Origin: a virus
DNA: 64,000 nt
Reading direction: 5' to 3' (one strand)
Virus record (IMG/VR): IMGVR_UViG_3300027801_000011
Coordinates: 1 to 64,000 of that record
Shown here: in pieces, positions 38,808-47,426 of the stretch
Layout: each line of letters opens with the position of its first letter
How positions within the stretch are numbered: the first letter of the stretch is position 1
Translations under genes and position numbers: made by a program
Notes under the pieces: model-generated
Seen by the model: only the letters and a program-made list of their open reading frames with translations
Told to the model about the DNA's origin: nothing
Databases searched by the model: none

Positions 38808-39530
38808 TTAACGAAGACCGTTTCGCAATACAGCGGGTAAGGCCCTTGATATGTTTCTTTCGACTGTATTGATTACAGTCTGTCCAATTTTATCCATCAA
38901 ACTTGGTGGTTCTTGATTAAGGTCGGCGGTAGTCCAGTATCTAAAATTCATGTTCATTGTGAATTCTACGATTTGATTTCCACTCCCATACGACAAGGAC
39001 ACAGGGCCCACAGTCTTAGGGAAACACTCCCACAACTTCAGTCCATAACGTCTTTGCATCTGGTTGTCTAAAAGGTAGATGAACACAGTGCCGACATAAT
39101 CATTATAATAACCCATGTTCCATGTTTGTGGGTTATATGCTGCGTACTGCCATTTCTCAAATAAGACTCGTTCTGACAGGTCAGAACTACTCTGGAAATT
39201 GATAGAAATACCATCATCAAATATAACATTGTCTGCCACTTGTCGTTGCGGCCCATGTATGTTGGTGTCTGGGGATGTCGCTAAAGTTCTGCCAGGCAAT
39301 GTAATACTAGATGCTCGTAAGGATATGTTTGAGATATCCTGTTTGCTTACTCCCTGTACTAATCCCCTCATGGCATTTTCTGAAGTACCAGATGATGAAC
39401 CAGCGGGTGGGAAAATTTCTACTTCATAATGGTTGGGTGTAGCGTATCCTTCATTAGAATGAAACGATGACAGGATGTTATTCAATATCCCATAAGCGCC
39501 GCCTTCTAGAAACTTAGGTAATACAGACAT
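38808..39530 (-). CDS. 54: Baseplate tail-tube initiator (gp54/gp19-like fold)
   Basis: A 240-residue protein with a tail-tube fold: ATPNHYEVEIFPP, LRASSITLPGRTL, then FEKWQYAAYNPQTWNMGYYNDYVG and LWECFPKTVGPVSLSYGSGNQIVEFTMNMNFRYW, the last being the classic tube-protein strand pair. In T4 gp54 starts the tube on top of the gp48 cap; the gp48 gene is nearby. A second tail-tube-like role cannot be excluded. Confidence 0.75.
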   Translation of the reverse strand: MSVLPKFLEGGAYGILNNILSSFHSNEGYATPNHYEVEIFPPAGSSSGTSENAMRGLVQGVSKQDISNISLRASSITLPGRTLATSPDTNIHGPQRQVADNVIFDDGISINFQSSSDLSERVLFEKWQYAAYNPQTWNMGYYNDYVGTVFIYLLDNQMQRRYGLKLWECFPKTVGPVSLSYGSGNQIVEFTMNMNFRYWTTADLNQEPPSLMDKIGQTVINTVERNISRALPAVLRNGLR

Positions 39531-40087
39531 TAGATCATTCCCCTAGAGTCTTTCCATACAACAGACTCACTGCTCTTCTTGAATCTCTGTACGGGCAACA
39601 GTGTGGCCACAGTAAATTCATCAGCATCTATTCTACGGAATTGTGTTTTAACGTGACCAGCCAAATATCTCTTTAAGGTTGGCTTAATTTCTCTTATGTT
39701 TTTAAGGGCACTGTAGTCCACATCTAATTTCGTTGACTCATCAAATTTGGTGTTATTACTAAAGTCCACCAACTTATCCAACAACCTCATCCTCAAACCT
39801 AACGGCAGATAATGTAGATTACACCCTAGAAACCCATCCTTATACAGTTCAATAGGTAGAACTAGGGGGAATGAATCATAGTAAGGTAACGTCTTCTTAT
39901 GCTTTGGATCATAGATAAACATATTAAGTCTACCGAAGAATGGGGCGCTTGCCCTTTTACCGTCTCTAATTAAGTCCATAGCGCCTGGTTGCCCAAACTC
40001 TTTGATCTTGTCTTTGTACCAATTGGTTGAACGTGGTCTTCCACCTTGTGCCTTTAGTACTGATTGTATATATTTGCTCTGTGCCAT
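39530..40087 (-). CDS. Conserved T4-like virion protein, unknown
   Basis: A 185-residue basic protein with FIYDPKHKKTLPYYDSFPLVLPIELYKDGFLG and NLHYLPLGLRMRLLD, which look like a conserved family of marine T4-like phages encoded next to gp4. It is preceded by a TATAAATA box exactly 5 bases before its ATG. Function unknown; a head or neck role is suggested by position. Confidence 0.6.
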   Translation of the reverse strand: MAQSKYIQSVLKAQGGRPRSTNWYKDKIKEFGQPGAMDLIRDGKRASAPFFGRLNMFIYDPKHKKTLPYYDSFPLVLPIELYKDGFLGCNLHYLPLGLRMRLLDKLVDFSNNTKFDESTKLDVDYSALKNIREIKPTLKRYLAGHVKTQFRRIDADEFTVATLLPVQRFKKSSESVVWKDSRGMI

Positions 40088-40091
40088 ACCT

Positions 40092-40535
40092 CTATTTATA
40101 CGATATGCCCAGATGATCCTCGTTTAGTATTTTAAACTCAATACCATTGATGTCACAAAATTCTGTAGCATACTTCCATTTTGCTTCATTAACAGCCCAC
40201 GTTTTGATGTCTCTATAGAATCTATTGGTCTTCCTTTGTGGTATCTTGGGTGGAGAGCATTGGGCCTTGGGTTTGATCTCTACAATAGACTTCTCTATTT
40301 TACCATCTGCCCTTTTCACTTTAATATAAAAATCTGGGAAGTATCTGTGGATTCTACCATCGACAGGTGATAAATAGGGGATGATGATCTCTTCACTACC
40401 CCATTCTAGTACTGCCTTGTTAGTGTCGCAGTACACCATGAACTTACGTTCCCATAGAGAGCGGTATACAATACGAGATAGATCACCCCGATATTTTCTT
40501 GGATTGATTGGTATATATTTCCCTTTGTATGCCAT
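40092..40535 (-). CDS. 4: Head completion protein (T4 gp4-like)
   Basis: A 147-residue protein with the gp4/gp50 pattern: YRSLWERKFMVYCDTN, SEEIIIPYLSPVDGRIHRYFPDFYIKV and SIVEIKPKAQ, i.e. a PD-(D/E)xK-like core (D...ExK). In T4 gp4 finishes heads after packaging and was proposed to be a nuclease-fold protein. It is the first gene of the minus-strand virion operon, divergent from gp48. Confidence 0.88.
   Translation of the reverse strand: MAYKGKYIPINPRKYRGDLSRIVYRSLWERKFMVYCDTNKAVLEWGSEEIIIPYLSPVDGRIHRYFPDFYIKVKRADGKIEKSIVEIKPKAQCSPPKIPQRKTNRFYRDIKTWAVNEAKWKYATEFCDINGIEFKILNEDHLGISYK
40093..40100 (-). promoter_or_regulatory. T4-like late promoter box, minus strand
   Basis: TATAAATA on the minus strand, followed by GAGGT and then the ATG of 40087. 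At T4 spacing, initiation would fall at or beside the A of the ATG. GAGG could otherwise be a close ribosome site on an upstream transcript. Confidence 0.6.
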
Positions 40536-40570
40536 GACTAAGTTACCTAAATAGTTGTGTATTATAAGGA

Positions 40571-40578
40571 TATTTATA
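40571..40578 (-). promoter_or_regulatory. Late promoter box in divergent gp4/gp48 gap
   Basis: TATAAATA on the minus strand, 35 bases before the gp4 ATG, inside a palindromic ATTTATAAAT. The plus-strand reading (TATAAATG) contains the gp48 ATG and so cannot supply its leader; gp48 has AAGGA at 40567-40571 as ribosome site and its plus promoter is not obvious. Confidence 0.6.
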
Positions 40579-40579
40579 A

Positions 40580-41716
40580 ATGGCGTTTACATCAGCAATA
40601 TCTAACCAAGTCGCCCGAAGTGTTAATAGTAGGGTTTCGGGTGTTATCTCCAAAGGACTAAAAGATGTTTTTGGTACTAACGGTGGATCGAACTCTTCAG
40701 ACACACGAGCTCTTGCTGCCAATGGTGGTGCAACGACTAAGAATTTTCAATATCCTCTAAACGTAGAAGGTGATGAACAACAGGGTCATTACATTATGTT
40801 TATGATCAATACTGCCCAACAACCAAAGATTGGTAAGGGTAAGGGCGGAGCACCAGCTACCCCTAGTTCAAACCAACAACAAAATGGCCCATCCAAAACA
40901 AACCAAGAAGCATTTAGAAGTGGTAGTGGTGGTAACACGCTATCTGCTAAACGTCCACCTAGTACTAGATTAGATACTGCAATATCTCTTTACATGCCAC
41001 CTAGTGTTACTGTTGCATATAAGGCAGAATATGTTGATGATGAAATTGGTGGTATGGCAGAGGCTGGTGTGAAAGCGGGCAATAAGATTATTGAAGCATT
41101 TAGTAGTGGTGGCATTAAGAGTGCAATGAAAGAAGGTGCTAGTCAGATAACTGGCACAGTACTCCCAGCAGTTGGACAAGTCGCTGGACAAGCAGTACTG
41201 GGCATGATGGATAAAGTTGCTCAAGGTTCTGGTACATTGGTACAATTACAAAGTGGTGTGGTGTTTGGTAGTAAATTCGAATTGCTCTTTAAGAACATTG
41301 GACGTAGACAGTTTTCTTTCTCATTCAACTTCTTACCGAAGAGTGAACAGGAAGTTATTATGGTTGCTCAGATATGTGACACATTCAAACGGCATATGAT
41401 GCCTAGTGTTGCTGAGTCCATGAACGTAGGTAGTATTTCACTCAAACAACCAAAAGGACGCCTCCTGACAATTCCTGATACATTTGATATACAGTACATG
41501 TATCAAAGTAAAGAGAACCCATTTCTCAATAAGATTTCAACGTGCTATCTTACAGGTGTTGACGTATCGTATGGTGGTGATAAGTACTCCACATTCGAAC
41601 CAGTTCAACATCCAATTACTAAAGGTATTGGGCCTGCTCCACAGAAGACTAGTATTAAACTAGATTTCAATGAAATTGAGATCATGACTAAAGAACGTAT
41701 AGAGGAGGGCTACTAA
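40580..41716 (+). CDS. 48: Baseplate tail-tube cap (gp48-like)
   Basis: A 378-residue protein with a low-complexity Gly/Asn/Gln loop (about residues 70-120), TAISLYMPPSVTVAYKAEYVDDEIG and a C-terminal tube-fold half (FELLFKNIGRRQFSFSFNFLPKSEQE, YLTGVDVSYGG), matching the marine T4-like gp48 which caps the hub and starts the tube with gp54. It overlaps gp53 by one base, the usual neighbour. Confidence 0.85.
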   Translation: MAFTSAISNQVARSVNSRVSGVISKGLKDVFGTNGGSNSSDTRALAANGGATTKNFQYPLNVEGDEQQGHYIMFMINTAQQPKIGKGKGGAPATPSSNQQQNGPSKTNQEAFRSGSGGNTLSAKRPPSTRLDTAISLYMPPSVTVAYKAEYVDDEIGGMAEAGVKAGNKIIEAFSSGGIKSAMKEGASQITGTVLPAVGQVAGQAVLGMMDKVAQGSGTLVQLQSGVVFGSKFELLFKNIGRRQFSFSFNFLPKSEQEVIMVAQICDTFKRHMMPSVAESMNVGSISLKQPKGRLLTIPDTFDIQYMYQSKENPFLNKISTCYLTGVDVSYGGDKYSTFEPVQHPITKGIGPAPQKTSIKLDFNEIEIMTKERIEEGY

Positions 41717-42240
41717 TGTATTTTGCAGCATTCCCTAAGATATATTACGATGGTAAAGGAGATGGACACTTCAAGGTAGTAACTAATTTCTTACGCCGAG
41801 TAGCAGTACGTACCAAACTAAAAACACATGGAGCCCTATTCGATACCTATGATGTTAAAGAGGGTGAAACTCCAGAGATGATTGCACACAAACTGTATGG
41901 AGATTCAGAGTACCATTGGGTGGTACTGCTTATGAATGATGTAGTTGATAGGTTCCACGGGTGGCCAATGTCTACTCCACAGTTCCTAGCATTTGTTGAA
42001 GAGAAGTACGACAGTGCAGATGATATACATCATTACGAAATAGATTCTGTGTCTGGGCCTGTTAAGAAGATCGACATAGGTAAGGACAATACAGATTACC
42101 CTATGGCTAGTATTGTTACTAACATAGAATTTGAAGAGGCAGAACAGGATAAGAAACGGAAGATTAAACTACTAGACCCACGATACTTAGAACAATTTAC
42201 GACAGAATATAAAGCAATAATGTCGGAGTCGCAGATATAA
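41716..42240 (+). CDS. 53: Baseplate wedge protein (gp53-like)
   Basis: A 174-residue protein beginning YFAAFPKIYYDG with DTYDVKEGETPEMIAHKLYGDSEYHWVVLLMNDVVD, the LysM-like segment characteristic of T4 gp53, which staples wedges together. Position directly after gp48 agrees with marine T4-like order. Confidence 0.88.
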   Translation: MYFAAFPKIYYDGKGDGHFKVVTNFLRRVAVRTKLKTHGALFDTYDVKEGETPEMIAHKLYGDSEYHWVVLLMNDVVDRFHGWPMSTPQFLAFVEEKYDSADDIHHYEIDSVSGPVKKIDIGKDNTDYPMASIVTNIEFEEAEQDKKRKIKLLDPRYLEQFTTEYKAIMSESQI

Positions 42241-42241
42241 A

Positions 42242-43690
42242 ATGGTTGATACTATTGGTAATGCCGGCGAATTCTCACTTGAATTAGTGCAGATAATCGC
42301 TGCAGACGGAACAGAACTAGACATTACATCAAATGTCATGGAGATCGATATATACGAAGATATTGAATCTCCATGCATTAGAGGTACAATAGCATTCAAT
42401 GATCCGATAAACTTTATGAACACACTGCCTGTTGTAGGGCAAGAGATGATTCGGGTACAGGTTAAAACTCCTTCATTCAAAACCTCAGAAGAAATCATAG
42501 AGTACCTATTCTACATGTACACGATTAGGTCTATGGTTGAAACCAATCCAAACAGCAATGTTGTTGTTATGGAATTCAGTTCTGTTGAATATATTGTCGA
42601 TGCTAGGAAGAGAGTCAACAGGACGTTAAAGGGTACGTGGTCAGATATAGTTACAGCCATAGTACGAGGTGATCTAGAAAGCACCAAAGATGTATGGGCT
42701 GAACCTACCGCAGGCATTAAACAAATAATGGCCCCAGACATTTCTCCATTAGCTGTTATTAAGAACGCTAAGAGGGAGGCTATATGTACTGAGTTCGGTT
42801 CGCCCACATATCATTTCTATGAGACAACACAGGCATTTCATTTCAGATCATTAGAGAGTTTGTACACAAAGGAAATTGCTGGATACTACACCACAGCACC
42901 ACAGGGCGGATTAGAGAAGAGAAATAAGGGTATGCCCAATGTCCTTGCAGACTTCCAGAAGATAAGAGAATGGACAATAGACCAGACACGTGATACCCTA
43001 TCTAACAGTGCAAATGGCATGTGGTCATCTGAAACCATTGAGCATGACATATTCAACAAGACGTTCACTACAACCAATTATAACTATTTCGATTCCTTTG
43101 AGACTGAGAAACATATAGACGATTTCGATGAGAAGACTACTTCACAGCCTCTCTTTAGTGCTGGTGCTGTAGATGATTCTAATGGTAGGTTGTCAGACTA
43201 CTATAAGAAGAGTTATCTGTTGCCAGTATCAATCAAGGATAAGACATCTGGTAGTGACTCACATTACACAAATTCCAAGGGTCGATATCCTTTCACTGGA
43301 TATAATCCCAGTAAGTGGATAGGTAGACGCACATCCACAGTAGAGCAAGTTAATGCAGGCCTTAGTATAACCATGACTGTTGATGGATACACTGCCATTC
43401 ATGCTGGTGATGTTGTAGAATTAGAACTGCCCTCCTCTAGTCAGAATAAGAGTGCAGACGGACAAACGGTTGATAGGTGGTTTCGTGGTAAATTCCTTAT
43501 TAGGAATATGAAACACTCATTTAGTGTGACTACGGGTAAGCATGAAATCATGATGCAATGTGTTAAGGACAGCACAGCATCTCAACCAGAAGGTGATCCC
43601 AAAGAACCTAGTCCACAACCAAAACAATACGGCAAGTCAAATCAATTGGCGCCGAAGACATATAACAAACGTAGCGATTTCTACGGATAA
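42242..43690 (+). CDS. 27: Baseplate hub protein (gp27-like)
   Basis: A 482-residue protein with the beta-rich hub pattern: FSLELVQIIAADGTELDIT, an acidic EIDIYEDIESPCIRGTIAFND stretch, SSVEYIVDARKRVNRT and a C-terminal GDVVELELP/KFLIRNMKHSF barrel. T4 gp27 forms the trimeric ring that carries the gp5 needle, encoded here at 55526. Assigned by fold pattern and location. Confidence 0.75.
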   Translation: MVDTIGNAGEFSLELVQIIAADGTELDITSNVMEIDIYEDIESPCIRGTIAFNDPINFMNTLPVVGQEMIRVQVKTPSFKTSEEIIEYLFYMYTIRSMVETNPNSNVVVMEFSSVEYIVDARKRVNRTLKGTWSDIVTAIVRGDLESTKDVWAEPTAGIKQIMAPDISPLAVIKNAKREAICTEFGSPTYHFYETTQAFHFRSLESLYTKEIAGYYTTAPQGGLEKRNKGMPNVLADFQKIREWTIDQTRDTLSNSANGMWSSETIEHDIFNKTFTTTNYNYFDSFETEKHIDDFDEKTTSQPLFSAGAVDDSNGRLSDYYKKSYLLPVSIKDKTSGSDSHYTNSKGRYPFTGYNPSKWIGRRTSTVEQVNAGLSITMTVDGYTAIHAGDVVELELPSSSQNKSADGQTVDRWFRGKFLIRNMKHSFSVTTGKHEIMMQCVKDSTASQPEGDPKEPSPQPKQYGKSNQLAPKTYNKRSDFYG

Positions 43691-43760
43691 CCAAAGGAGA
43701 GTCCACATCAGTCAGCGTAACAAGTTTATCTCAGAACGAATTAAAGCAAAGGAACTCAAA

Positions 43761-43937
43761 ATGGCTAAAACAAAAAACAGAATCAAAAATATGACATTTC
43801 AGACCCAACCTCGCCAGATGGAACCGTTAACCCCCCTTTCAGAAAGTGATAAATATATTGCGAACCTACAGAGATACAGTTACAAAGAACTAGGACAATT
43901 AGATGAAAAGATACCACGAACTACTGCCCTTGCTTGA
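43761..43937 (+). CDS. Small basic phage protein, unknown
   Basis: A 58-residue protein with basic N-terminus and FQTQPRQMEPLTPLSESDKYIANLQRYSYKEL. ATG 43761 has ribosome site AAAGGAA; a longer frame upstream has no start of its own. It overlaps the kinase gene by 35 bases. Confidence 0.55.
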   Translation: MAKTKNRIKNMTFQTQPRQMEPLTPLSESDKYIANLQRYSYKELGQLDEKIPRTTALA

Positions 43938-44589
43938 AGGGGTGTACGACAAAAATATCTTTAAAGCAGTCTTCCTCGCTGGTGGGCCTGGTAGCGGCAA
44001 ATCTTATGTCGTTGGCCAGACCACTGGTGGGTTGGGCCTTAAAGTAGTCAATTCAGATGATAATTTTGAAAGACTATTAGATAAGGCAGGGCTGACTAAG
44101 AAGATGGATACTAAACGAGGTGAACGTGAGGCAGAAAAAAGAGATGTCGTGCGGGATCAGGCTAAGAGTATCACTGATAAACAGAAGAACACCTATGTTG
44201 ATGGTCGCCTTGGGTTGATCATTGATGGTACTGGACATGACTTTGAAAAGATTAACAGGATGTCTTCGAAACTGAGGATGTTAGGATATGAGACATATAT
44301 GGTCTTTGTTAACACTTCTCTAGACGTTGCACTACAATCCAATGCAGAAAGAGACAGAGTTGTACCTAGTGCTATTGTTGCTAAGTCCCATAAAGCAGTG
44401 CAGTCTAATCTAGGTAAATTCAGTAATCATTTCAGAGGCAATCTAGTCATCGTGGACAATAACGACAGAACACAGGAACCTATTAAGCTAGCCACTAAAC
44501 AGGTTAGACGTTTGCTTAAGAAACCAGTAAACACCTCAATATCAAAGAATTGGATCGCTGGTGAGATGGAGAAGAAAAGAGCTAAATAA
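43903..44589 (+). CDS. P-loop kinase, zeta-toxin-like
   Basis: A 228-residue protein with Walker A FLAGGPGSGKSYVV near residue 25, NSDDNFERLL as the acidic follow-up, and a later IIDGTGHDF. The layout is that of zeta-toxin/polynucleotide-kinase-like P-loop kinases found in marine T4-like genomes beside hub genes. Substrate unknown. Confidence 0.72.
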   Translation: MKRYHELLPLLEGVYDKNIFKAVFLAGGPGSGKSYVVGQTTGGLGLKVVNSDDNFERLLDKAGLTKKMDTKRGEREAEKRDVVRDQAKSITDKQKNTYVDGRLGLIIDGTGHDFEKINRMSSKLRMLGYETYMVFVNTSLDVALQSNAERDRVVPSAIVAKSHKAVQSNLGKFSNHFRGNLVIVDNNDRTQEPIKLATKQVRRLLKKPVNTSISKNWIAGEMEKKRAK

Positions 44590-45152
44590 TGAATTTTTGG
44601 GAAACTCTTGACTCTTGGGCAGACAACGATCTAACAGACCTACTTCATGATCACGTAGACAATCACGCCACCATGCTCTCTGAGTGTGAGGCGTTTGAGC
44701 ATTGGACACGGGTAGATGAAAACTATGGATTCTGGACACCAGATTCAATAAAGAACCATATCAAAGGCATTGCACCTAATATCGCCAAGTCATCACCACA
44801 TGGCCCTTGGGATAGGTGGTTTGCTATGCCCACAGAAGAAGACTTCCCCACACTACACAAATACCTCTATTCACACAGTGAATACAAGAACCCCATCATA
44901 TCTAAGCTTGGCCCAGGAGCTCAACTAGCTCCCCATTCACATCCTAAACAAAAAATGCTTTATAATATGTCGATTAACTACCCAGAAGGGTGTCAATTTG
45001 CGGTGTATCCTACAGGACTTATACCATATAAGGCAGGAGATGTGTATAAAATCAAGGTTCAGCAGGAACATGCGGTATATAACCGCTCTAATAGTGACAG
45101 ATATCATGTTCAAATAGCAGATGTTGCAGATATGTCACGCATCTTCAGATAA
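44589..45152 (+). CDS. Aspartyl beta-hydroxylase-like protein
   Basis: A 187-residue cupin-type protein: LGPGAQLAPHSHPKQKMLYNMSINYPEGCQFAVYP, then AGDVYKIKVQQEHAVYNRSNSDRYHVQI. The first His and the distal EHAVYN His suit metal ligands and the Arg suits the co-substrate, as in the Asp/Asn hydroxylase group. Substrate unknown. Overlaps the kinase stop. Confidence 0.65.
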   Translation: MNFWETLDSWADNDLTDLLHDHVDNHATMLSECEAFEHWTRVDENYGFWTPDSIKNHIKGIAPNIAKSSPHGPWDRWFAMPTEEDFPTLHKYLYSHSEYKNPIISKLGPGAQLAPHSHPKQKMLYNMSINYPEGCQFAVYPTGLIPYKAGDVYKIKVQQEHAVYNRSNSDRYHVQIADVADMSRIFR

Positions 45153-45185
45153 TTTAAAAATAATGCATTTAATGTACGATTTCGC

Positions 45186-45214
45186 TTGACATTACCCTTT
45201 GGATGGTCTATACT
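45186..45214 (+). promoter_or_regulatory. Sigma-70-like early promoter, extended type
   Basis: TTGACA 45186-45191, 17 bases, TATACT 45209-45214, preceded by GTACGATTTCGC as at 20104 and 45819. It starts a cluster of small early genes. Confidence 0.8.
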
Positions 45215-45243
45215 AAGGTATAAACTGAGAAAAGGAAGACAAG

Positions 45244-45543
45244 ATGTTAATTAGTAATTGGAAAGAGAATTTTAAAGGCACTGGCGTTTGGGAAGCAACT
45301 AACTGCATCTCAGGCAATATCTCGCAGAGTCCTAAACTTGTCGGCGATGCCCCCGATGGATGGGGTCATAAAACAAGCTTTACGGCATTTGGTGGTTTCG
45401 GTGAAATCATGAATATGGGTGAGGCGTTTGAGACTTTTGAGGAGGCCGCTGAATTTATGGAGGCGTGCTTCACTTGGGAAGTTGAACTCAACGGACGCTC
45501 CCTTACTCTAACAGGTGATAGGGTGAACCTCAATGATGAATAA
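45244..45543 (+). CDS. Small early protein, unknown
   Basis: A 99-residue acidic protein with KTSFTAFGGFGEIMNMGEAFETFEEAAEFMEACF, a compact alpha/beta appearance and ribosome site AAGGAAG. First gene after an early promoter, so probably expressed at once on infection; host-takeover proteins are typical here. Overlaps the next gene by 11 bases. Confidence 0.6.
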   Translation: MLISNWKENFKGTGVWEATNCISGNISQSPKLVGDAPDGWGHKTSFTAFGGFGEIMNMGEAFETFEEAAEFMEACFTWEVELNGRSLTLTGDRVNLNDE

Positions 45544-45805
45544 TGAATTCGTATTCCTTTCCCCCGAAGTCTCTAGTAAGACTAGAGATGTCATGGGCTT
45601 TGATGACTGTGGCACAGGGGAGAATATCATGATAAACTCTTCTTGGATGATGGCTCATATCATGCACCGAATCGGTTTGTTCCCAAGTGTGGGAATCGCC
45701 CGTAAAAATGGGTGGAATAAGGCCATTCCAGAGGGCTTTTCGGAGTGGACGGTAGGAAAAAATAAAATAAAAGTTTGGATTCTCAATGAATTCAATGAGT
45801 TATAG
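45533..45805 (+). CDS. Small early protein, unknown
   Basis: A 90-residue protein with two Met start choices (45533 and 45536), a Met/His-rich middle and a C-terminal basic/aromatic strand. No family recognised. It ends just before another strong promoter. Confidence 0.55.
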   Translation: MMNNEFVFLSPEVSSKTRDVMGFDDCGTGENIMINSSWMMAHIMHRIGLFPSVGIARKNGWNKAIPEGFSEWTVGKNKIKVWILNEFNEL

Positions 45806-45818
45806 GGTACGATTTCGC

Positions 45819-45847
45819 TTGACAAAACCCTTTAGTGCTGTTATACT
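45819..45847 (+). promoter_or_regulatory. Sigma-70-like early promoter, extended type
   Basis: TTGACA 45819-45824, 17 bases, TATACT 45842-45847, with GTACGATTTCGC upstream. Only about 630 bases after the previous promoter of the same subgroup, as expected for densely transcribed early genes. Confidence 0.8.
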
Positions 45848-45880
45848 ATGTATATAATGAGAGTTAACAAAGAGAAAGAT

Positions 45881-46123
45881 ATGATTATGAAAAACGATTT
45901 TGCAATGTTTACCACTAAAGGTAATAATGAAGTTGGTAAGTTAGTTGATGCCGCTATCGCTGGTGAATGGAAGTGGGAAAAGACTTCTTATGCCTTGGCT
46001 TTACTTGGTGGAACTGAGATTGGTGGTGAATTTGAAGAAGCCACGGATACTGCTGTTAGAGAAGCAGTTTGGGAAGCCATGATTACTTACAATCCTGGCA
46101 TGGACTATGGAGTAACAAAATAA
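45881..46123 (+). CDS. Small early protein, unknown
   Basis: An 80-residue protein with an acidic C-terminal half and AIAGEWKWEKTSYALALLGGTEIGGEF. Start ATG 45881 is supported by AAAGAGAAAG; ATGs at 45857 and 45887 are alternatives. The stop overlaps the next ATG. Confidence 0.55.
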   Translation: MIMKNDFAMFTTKGNNEVGKLVDAAIAGEWKWEKTSYALALLGGTEIGGEFEEATDTAVREAVWEAMITYNPGMDYGVTK

Positions 46124-46527
46124 TGGTTATGGTTAATAAAAAGTTCGACAATATCGATGACGGTATTGCAAATATGATCGCTGCTGCGAATTATGATTAT
46201 GATAATTTCAACGTGAGTGATGACATGAAGGCCGACTTTAAGAAGGGTTGGGAGATCAAGAAAGGTTCTAAGTACATCAAGATTAATACTAAGAACTCTG
46301 CTTGGGGATTCGTTGTCAACACTGATGACGATAAGAAGTTCATGAAGGGCGACTTGCTCATGTGTGCTGGTTATAAGGCCCCTGCTAGAAATGGTGCAAG
46401 AGGTAACGTCCTTGAAGGTGGTTTCGAAATCCGCTGGACTGGCCCTCTCTACTTGGTAGATAAAGGTCGAAAGGCCGCAAATTGGGGCAACCCTGCCGCA
46501 AAACTTAGCATTAACATTGGAGGTTAA
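46123..46527 (+). CDS. Small early protein, unknown
   Basis: A 134-residue protein with a helical acidic N-terminus and a beta-rich basic C-terminal domain (KYIKINTKNSAWGFVVNTDDDKKF and GGFEIRWTGPLYLVDKG). No family recognised. ATG 46123 overlaps the preceding stop; the longer upstream frame is shadow. Confidence 0.6.
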   Translation: MVMVNKKFDNIDDGIANMIAAANYDYDNFNVSDDMKADFKKGWEIKKGSKYIKINTKNSAWGFVVNTDDDKKFMKGDLLMCAGYKAPARNGARGNVLEGGFEIRWTGPLYLVDKGRKAANWGNPAAKLSINIGG

Positions 46528-46529
46528 TT

Positions 46530-46658
46530 ATGGAAAACCCTAACACATTTCGAGAGAAATTCATCACGTTCAGCAGGATTGCTGGAGACACCCTTGCTAT
46601 CTTGTCTATCTTTGGCATGGGTTACGTTTGTTTGGTAGTTTTTGGAGATAGATATTAA
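46530..46658 (+). CDS. Small membrane protein, unknown
   Basis: A 42-residue protein with strong ribosome site GGAGG and one membrane helix (about residues 19-38). It ends 8 bases before the next promoter. Confidence 0.55.
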   Translation: MENPNTFREKFITFSRIAGDTLAILSIFGMGYVCLVVFGDRY

Positions 46659-46666
46659 AAAGGTAC

Positions 46667-46695
46667 TTGACATCTTGGTGATGTTATGGTAGTAT
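46667..46695 (+). promoter_or_regulatory. Sigma-70-like early promoter
   Basis: TTGACA 46667-46672, 17 bases, TAGTAT 46690-46695, preceded by AAAAAGGTAC as at 14264. It transcribes the second copy of the three-way-junction leader. Confidence 0.75.
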
Positions 46696-46707
46696 AATAA
46701 CACTGAA

Positions 46708-46774
46708 GGAAGACTTCTGGAGATGGGTTTAGTGACTTTTCCCATCTAGGGCATAACGCCACTGTTAGTCTTTC
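46708..46774 (+). ncRNA. Leader RNA with three-way junction, copy 2
   Basis: P1 pairs GGAAGACT (46708-46715) with AGTCTTTC (46767-46774), P2 pairs AGATGGG (46721-46727) with CCCATCT (46741-46747), P3 pairs GGC (46750-46752) with GCC (46758-46760). Joining strands TCTGG, AG and ACTGTT match copy 1 at 20151; the P2 loop is 13 bases here and 5 there. One P1 pair changes G-C to A-T, keeping the pairing. It begins about 6 bases after the predicted transcript start. Confidence 0.6.
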
Positions 46775-46971
46775 ATTCGGATTTCCTCTGGTAATCAAAC
46801 TACCCCCCAGAGGAATAGCAAGAGGGACGCAGCTCGAAACGCCAAAGATAAAATCAAGGCGACAACAAGGCGGGGTATTGGTGATGTACGTACTACCATT
46901 AAAGATGTACCGCTGTTGGGGGTCAGCGTTAACAAAACCCCCACTTATTGGTTTCTAATGGAAGAAAGTAT
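46775..46971 (+). other. Structured leader, no assigned gene
   Basis: About 200 bases between the junction RNA and the next start codon. It holds a hairpin CCTCTGG/CCAGAGG (46784-46790 / 46811-46817) and GGGGGT/ACCCCC near 46918-46943. One plus frame is open from about 46767 to 46997, basic in composition, but has no ATG, GTG or TTG at a useful place. Probably leader RNA or a free ncRNA. Confidence 0.4.
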
Positions 46972-47283
46972 ATGTCTAAAATTGACGCTCTAATGAAAAC
47001 TTACGAAGGTGTGGAAACTGTTTCTGTTATCCATGCCGCTATGGATGATGCAATCAGTCCAACTGTGGTTGCAATGGTCGAAGTCTCTAGTGGACTTAGC
47101 GATACTGCTAAGTTAGAGAAGGCCTTCATGTTGACGAACTCTATTAATGATGCATGGTGGAATAACAAAGATGTTACCCCTATGTTCAGCGAGAAAGGTT
47201 GTCGATCTACTATGGTTGGAGACATGGTGCTAATCGGTACTGTGAAATATAAATGTGACTCAATGGGATGGAGTAAAGTATAA
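46972..47283 (+). CDS. Small early protein, unknown
   Basis: A 103-residue protein, helical N-terminal half and a beta-rich C-terminus. ATG 46972 has ribosome site GGAAGAAAG. It is the first clear gene after the long structured leader. No family recognised. Confidence 0.6.
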   Translation: MSKIDALMKTYEGVETVSVIHAAMDDAISPTVVAMVEVSSGLSDTAKLEKAFMLTNSINDAWWNNKDVTPMFSEKGCRSTMVGDMVLIGTVKYKCDSMGWSKV

Positions 47284-47426
47284 TGTGGAAGTTTAAATCA
47301 AATGTGTATGGGGGGACTGCCCCTGCCGTAGTACGGCGGTTGAAGAGACAGGATGTCGATTTGTCTGATTCAGTTAGTCGGGCGAAGTTTGGATACAACT
47401 ATTTGGAGTATGTGTCCAATGATTAA
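47283..47426 (+). CDS. Small basic protein, unknown
   Basis: A 47-residue basic protein with APAVVRRLKRQDVDLSDSVSRAKFGYNYLEYV. Its ATG overlaps the preceding stop (TAATG) and its end overlaps the next gene, supporting translation. Confidence 0.55.
   Translation: MWKFKSNVYGGTAPAVVRRLKRQDVDLSDSVSRAKFGYNYLEYVSND

Noticed and set aside
40575-40582. Plus-strand TATAAATG as a late promoter for gp48
   Set aside because: The box contains the gp48 ATG itself, so it cannot lie upstream of its transcript; it is better read as the reverse side of the minus-strand TATAAATA.
46700-46960. tRNA genes in the long leader
   Set aside because: Hairpins are present but no cloverleaf with T-loop GTTCRA and 7-bp acceptor stem could be formed; none was found elsewhere in the window either.
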